A stretch of DNA of 64,000 nucleotides from Lytechinus pictus (Eukaryota > Echinodermata > Echinoidea > Temnopleuroida > Toxopneustidae): NCBI RefSeq assembly GCF_037042905.1, contig NC_087258.1:7418501-7482500 (forward strand), written 5' to 3'. The notes under the pieces were generated by a model. The model worked only from the letters and a program-made list of their open reading frames with translations. It made no database searches and was not told the origin of the DNA. Each line of letters begins with the position of its first letter. Position 1 is the first letter of the stretch. This document shows positions 60,440 to 64,000 of this stretch, piece by piece. A program made the translations under genes and the position numbers.

Positions 60440-60600
60440 TTCAATTCTACAATCATCACCTCCATCATCATTGTCATCATTGTCATCTTTTTCATCATCA
60501 TCATCATCATCATAATCACCAACAGCAAATTCGATTTCACATTCATCCTTTATTAGTTTTTTTAAACTTCCTCTCTTCATCTCATCACCATTACTACCAC
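60440..60600. repeat. (CAT)n-rich tract before the retrotransposon ORF
   Basis: CATCATCATTGTCATCATTG and CATCATCATCATCATCAT. A similar tract lies after the ORF at 63685-63780. This may be 5' untranslated sequence of the element. Confidence 0.7.
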
Positions 60601-60700
60601 CATCTTGCTGTTATGACACAGAAAATTTACACACAAATCACATATCATACCAATAATCTTAAGTTTTTGGTAATATCAAATTATCCTCCTGAGTAAAGAC

Positions 60701-63637
60701 ATGGACATTTTTTCTATTTTCAATACAAACAATATATCATCTGATAATAACTATTACTCAACCGAAGATTTTACTTCTAGATTTAGAGACATGGAACATA
60801 AATTCAGTTTGCTTCATATTAATGCTCGTAGTTTGAACAAAAATTTTGAGTCATTGGAATCATTACTTTTCACTTTAAACAATTTCAAATTTTCCATTAT
60901 TGGTGTCACGGAAACATGGCTTCACAACACTTCACCTAACATATTCAGTTTGGAAAACTATAATCTCATTAGGCGTGACCGGGAAGATCAAAGAGGAGGA
61001 GGTGTAGCATTTTACATCAGTGAACATTTACAATTCAAAGTAAGGAAAGAAATATCATTAAAACAGAGTGAAACTTTATTCATAGAAATCACGAAGCCAA
61101 AAAGCAAAAATATAATTATTGGATTGATTTACAGACCCCCTCATGATAAAGTAAATTTATTTTGTGAAGACCTTGAAACGTGCCTTCATACTATTAGAAA
61201 AGAAGAAAAACAAATATATTTAATGGGTGATTTTAACATCAACCTGTTATCCCAAAATAATGAACATGATTTATTCCTACACACAATGCATTCATTTGGC
61301 TATTATCCCCATATAGATAAACCGACCAGAATTGATAGCCATTCATCAACACTTATCGACAACATTTTTTCAAATATATTAAACAGAGATATTACCAGCG
61401 GATTGTTAATATCTGATATATCGGATCATTTGCCGGTTTTTTCATTTTGCGATAATGATATTCCAAAAGAAAATATACTCAAATCGACAATGTATAGAAA
61501 AGAATCTCAAAATAACATTGAATCGTTTAAAAGGGATCTTGCTATTGAAGAATGGTTGGATGTATTTAATGAGTCTAATTCAAACATTGCATACACAAAT
61601 TTTAACAATAAATTGCAAACATTTTACGAGAAAAATTTTCCTCTGATACCACTGGTCAAAAGAAAGAAGGCAAAAATGCCATGGATTTCTAAAGCAATTT
61701 TAAGATCCATACGTACCCGAAATAAACTTTACAAGGCATTTTTAAAGAACCCTTCTATTCAAAACAAAAATAAATACAAAACTTATAGAAATAGACTAAC
61801 CAATACAATTCGAGCTTCTCGCAAATTATTTTATTCCGAGAAGCTTTACAAAGTCAAATCAAACATGAAAGCAACATGGGAGATTATAAATGATTTGATT
61901 GGCAAGAAACCCAAAATATTACCCAAAGATAATTTCACAGCTCATGATGTTGCGATAAATTCAGAAGATGTAGCTGATACCTTTAATTCCTTTTTTGTTA
62001 ACTTAGGACCCTCATTGGCAAACAAACTTGACAGAACTGATGAAAATTTTGGAAAATTTCTTCCCACACCCATTAACACTTCTTTATTCTTTAACCCAAC
62101 AAATGTTCAGGAATTAATTGAAATAACAAAAAATCTCAAATCAAGCAAATCACAGGGAATTGATAGAATTAGTACTTTCCTTCTTAAGCAGATCATACAC
62201 TATATTGCCTCTCCTTTGTGTCATATTTTTAATCTGTCGATTAGCACCGGAATATGTCCTGATTCCCTAAAAATTGCAAAGGTAAATCCTGTTTTAAAAA
62301 AAGACAATCCGCATGAAATAACAAATTACAGGCCTATTTCTATTCTTCCCAGCATTTCCAAAATATTAGAGAAGATTATTTACAATAGACTTTATAAGTT
62401 TCTAGATACTTTTCATTTTCTAAATTCTAACCAATATGGATTCAGGAAAGGACATTCGACTGATCAGGCGTTAATACAAATATACGATAAAATTACAAAT
62501 GCAATGGCAAAAAAAGAACATATCATAGGCGTATTCATGGACTTAAGCAAAGCCTTTGACACTCTTGACCACCAGATATTATTTAAAAAACTTGAAAATT
62601 GTGGAATTCGCGGAATTACACTATCTTGGTTTAAGAGTTATTTGTCCAATAGAAAACAATATGTAATTCACAATAATATTCCTTCTGATTTTCAGTTAAT
62701 ACAATGCGGAGTTCCACAAGGATCAATCCTAGGCCCCTTGCTTTTTTTAATATATATCAATGATTTGACTTCTGTAACACCTTTATTATCATATGTATTA
62801 TTTGCAGATGACACCAACATTTTTTGTTCACATAATAGCTTAGAAACTTTAGTAGATATAATTAACCGTGAATTACCAAAACTATCTTTGTGGTTTAAGT
62901 GTAATAAGCTTTCACTCAATATAGATAAAACAAACTTTATATATTTCAAGCATACACACTCACATGATAACGAATTTCCTTACAATATAAACATAGACAA
63001 TACTCCTCTCAAAAGGAAAAGAGAAACAAAGTTTTTAGGTGTCACAATAGATGAAAATTTAAATTGGAATGAACATGTACGTTGTATAACTACTAGTATT
63101 TCTAGAAACGTTGGTATACTTTACAAAATGAAAAACATTATTCCACATACAACTCTTGTCATACTCTACAATTCATTAATATTGCCTTATATATCATATT
63201 GCAACATAGTTTGGGCAACATGTGCAAAAACTAAAATTAATACAATATACTTATTACAGAAAAAAGCAATTCGAATCTGTACTGATTCCCAATATTTATC
63301 ACACACAAATCCATTATTCCATAAACTAAAGACTCTAACAGTATTTGACATAAATACTCTTCAAAGTTTACTACTTATGTTTAAGTACGTACATAACATG
63401 CTCCCACCTTCATTCCACAATTTTTATACTCTGAATACATCTATTCATTCTTACCCTACCCGTAACTCTTCAAATTTCCATTTAATCAACCCTAAATTGC
63501 TTATTGCGCAGAGATCCATAAGACACCATGGTCCAGATTTGTGGAACTCTCTACCAGAGCCTGTAAAACAATCTTCGTCTCTTCACTCATTTAAGGCAAA
63601 CGTTAAATCTATGTTATTATCAGAATATTTGAAGTAA
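60701..63637 (+). mobile_element. Non-LTR retrotransposon ORF2: endonuclease plus reverse transcriptase, intact
   Basis: An uninterrupted 978-codon ORF starting at ATG 60701. The N-terminal part (about residues 35-250) is an exonuclease-endonuclease-phosphatase domain: HINARSLN, VTETWL with the catalytic Glu, RRGDG-like GGGVAFY, GLIYRPP, MGDFNINL and SDHLPVF. The middle part (about residues 500-760) is a reverse transcriptase: NYRPISILPSISKILEK, QYGFRKGHSTDQAL, FMDLSKAFDTLDH, GVPQGSILGPLLFLIYINDL and the catalytic FADD. The C-terminus (HHGPDLWNSLP) is the usual ending of CR1/L2/Daphne/Crack-type proteins. No RNase H or integrase was seen. The element copies its RNA by target-primed reverse transcription at a chromosomal nick. 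No ORF1 was recognised upstream. The lack of stops or frameshifts suggests a young copy. The exact clade cannot be set without a tree. Confidence 0.95.
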
Positions 63638-63684
63638 AATTTCTGTGTCATATCCTTTTTATCGTGAATTTATTCCTCCTTCGA

Positions 63685-63780
63685 TTTAGTCATTACCAAT
63701 ATCTTCATCATGACCACCATCATCTCCATGGCCTTCATCATCATCATCATCATATTACCGTCACCCTCAGCTTTATCATC
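63685..63780. repeat. (CAT)n-rich tract after the retrotransposon ORF
   Basis: CATCATGACCACCATCATC and TTCATCATCATCATCATCAT shortly after the stop codon, probably in the 3' untranslated region. The 3' border of the element is not visible. Confidence 0.65.
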
Positions 63781-64000
63781 TTCATACTTTAATATTGCAT
63801 GAATTCATGTTTCGTATTTGAAAATGTATGCCCATTCTGCTTTATAAATGTATTAATTAATTCAATTAGTATAAGTTTGGGATTGTCATTTTTTTCAAGC
63901 AATCTGCTTATGATGACAATCCTTCTCCTGCAAATTGTGAATATCATATAGTTAATCATTTTTGTCTGAAATTATCTTTTTAATACTCTTTATTTATGAT

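Larger units (their letters stand above)
57884..60700. other. 3' flank of tail C and upstream flank of the retrotransposon
   Basis: Contains two inverted-repeat elements, an AATAAA near 59201 and the (CAT)n tract. A 109-codon frame at 60080-60409 starts only at a TTG and is not supported as an ORF1. Confidence 0.4.

Overview
This is a gene-poor stretch of an animal nuclear genome. It is AT-rich by eye, has long introns or intergenic DNA, GT-AG splice sites and AATAAA signals, and is crowded with short inverted-repeat DNA transposons, tRNA-derived repeats, microsatellites and G-tracts. There are no bacterial-type operons. The mix of repeats and the phase-1 fibronectin-III exon suggest a marine invertebrate, most likely a deuterostome such as an echinoderm. 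That is an inference from general knowledge, not a database match.

Layout. 1-16 kb holds no convincing gene. It carries inverted-repeat elements (1552-1853, 3500-3924, 10373-10772, 15100-15358), a three-copy 123-bp repeat (about 2815-3140), and a 0.9-kb element (7150-8080) with an internal array of perfect DR1 nuclear-receptor half-site pairs. 16-20 kb has an inverted-repeat element (16246-16487), a 16-unit array of tRNA-like modules (17731-19165) and a tRNA-headed SINE (19378-19585). 20-29 kb is mostly unassigned, with a possible isolated exon at 26916-27100. At 29181-30119 lie three 72-nt cloverleaf tRNA genes with anticodon UCA (UGA-reading), one inverted and two in tandem, each followed by a T-run terminator.

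The main protein-coding content is on the + strand between 34.0 and 57.9 kb. An internal fibronectin type III exon (34026-34358) is followed by three exons that each encode a single transmembrane helix plus a different cytoplasmic tail and stop codon (35853-36559, 39786-40186, 57678-57883). The last is preceded by two glycosylatable stalk exons (55830-55997, 57231-57326). Every junction is phase 1, so one ectodomain could in principle be joined to any of three membrane anchors. This is read here as one gene with alternative 3' ends. The alternative is a set of adjacent related genes or gene remnants. The 5' exons are not identified.

60.7-63.6 kb carries an uninterrupted 978-codon ORF with apurinic-type endonuclease and reverse transcriptase domains, a non-LTR retrotransposon of the CR1/L2/Jockey type. 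Between the coding exons are many non-autonomous transposons, several with clean terminal inverted repeats and some with visible target-site duplications (for example 8 bp at 54082-54089 and 54652-54659).
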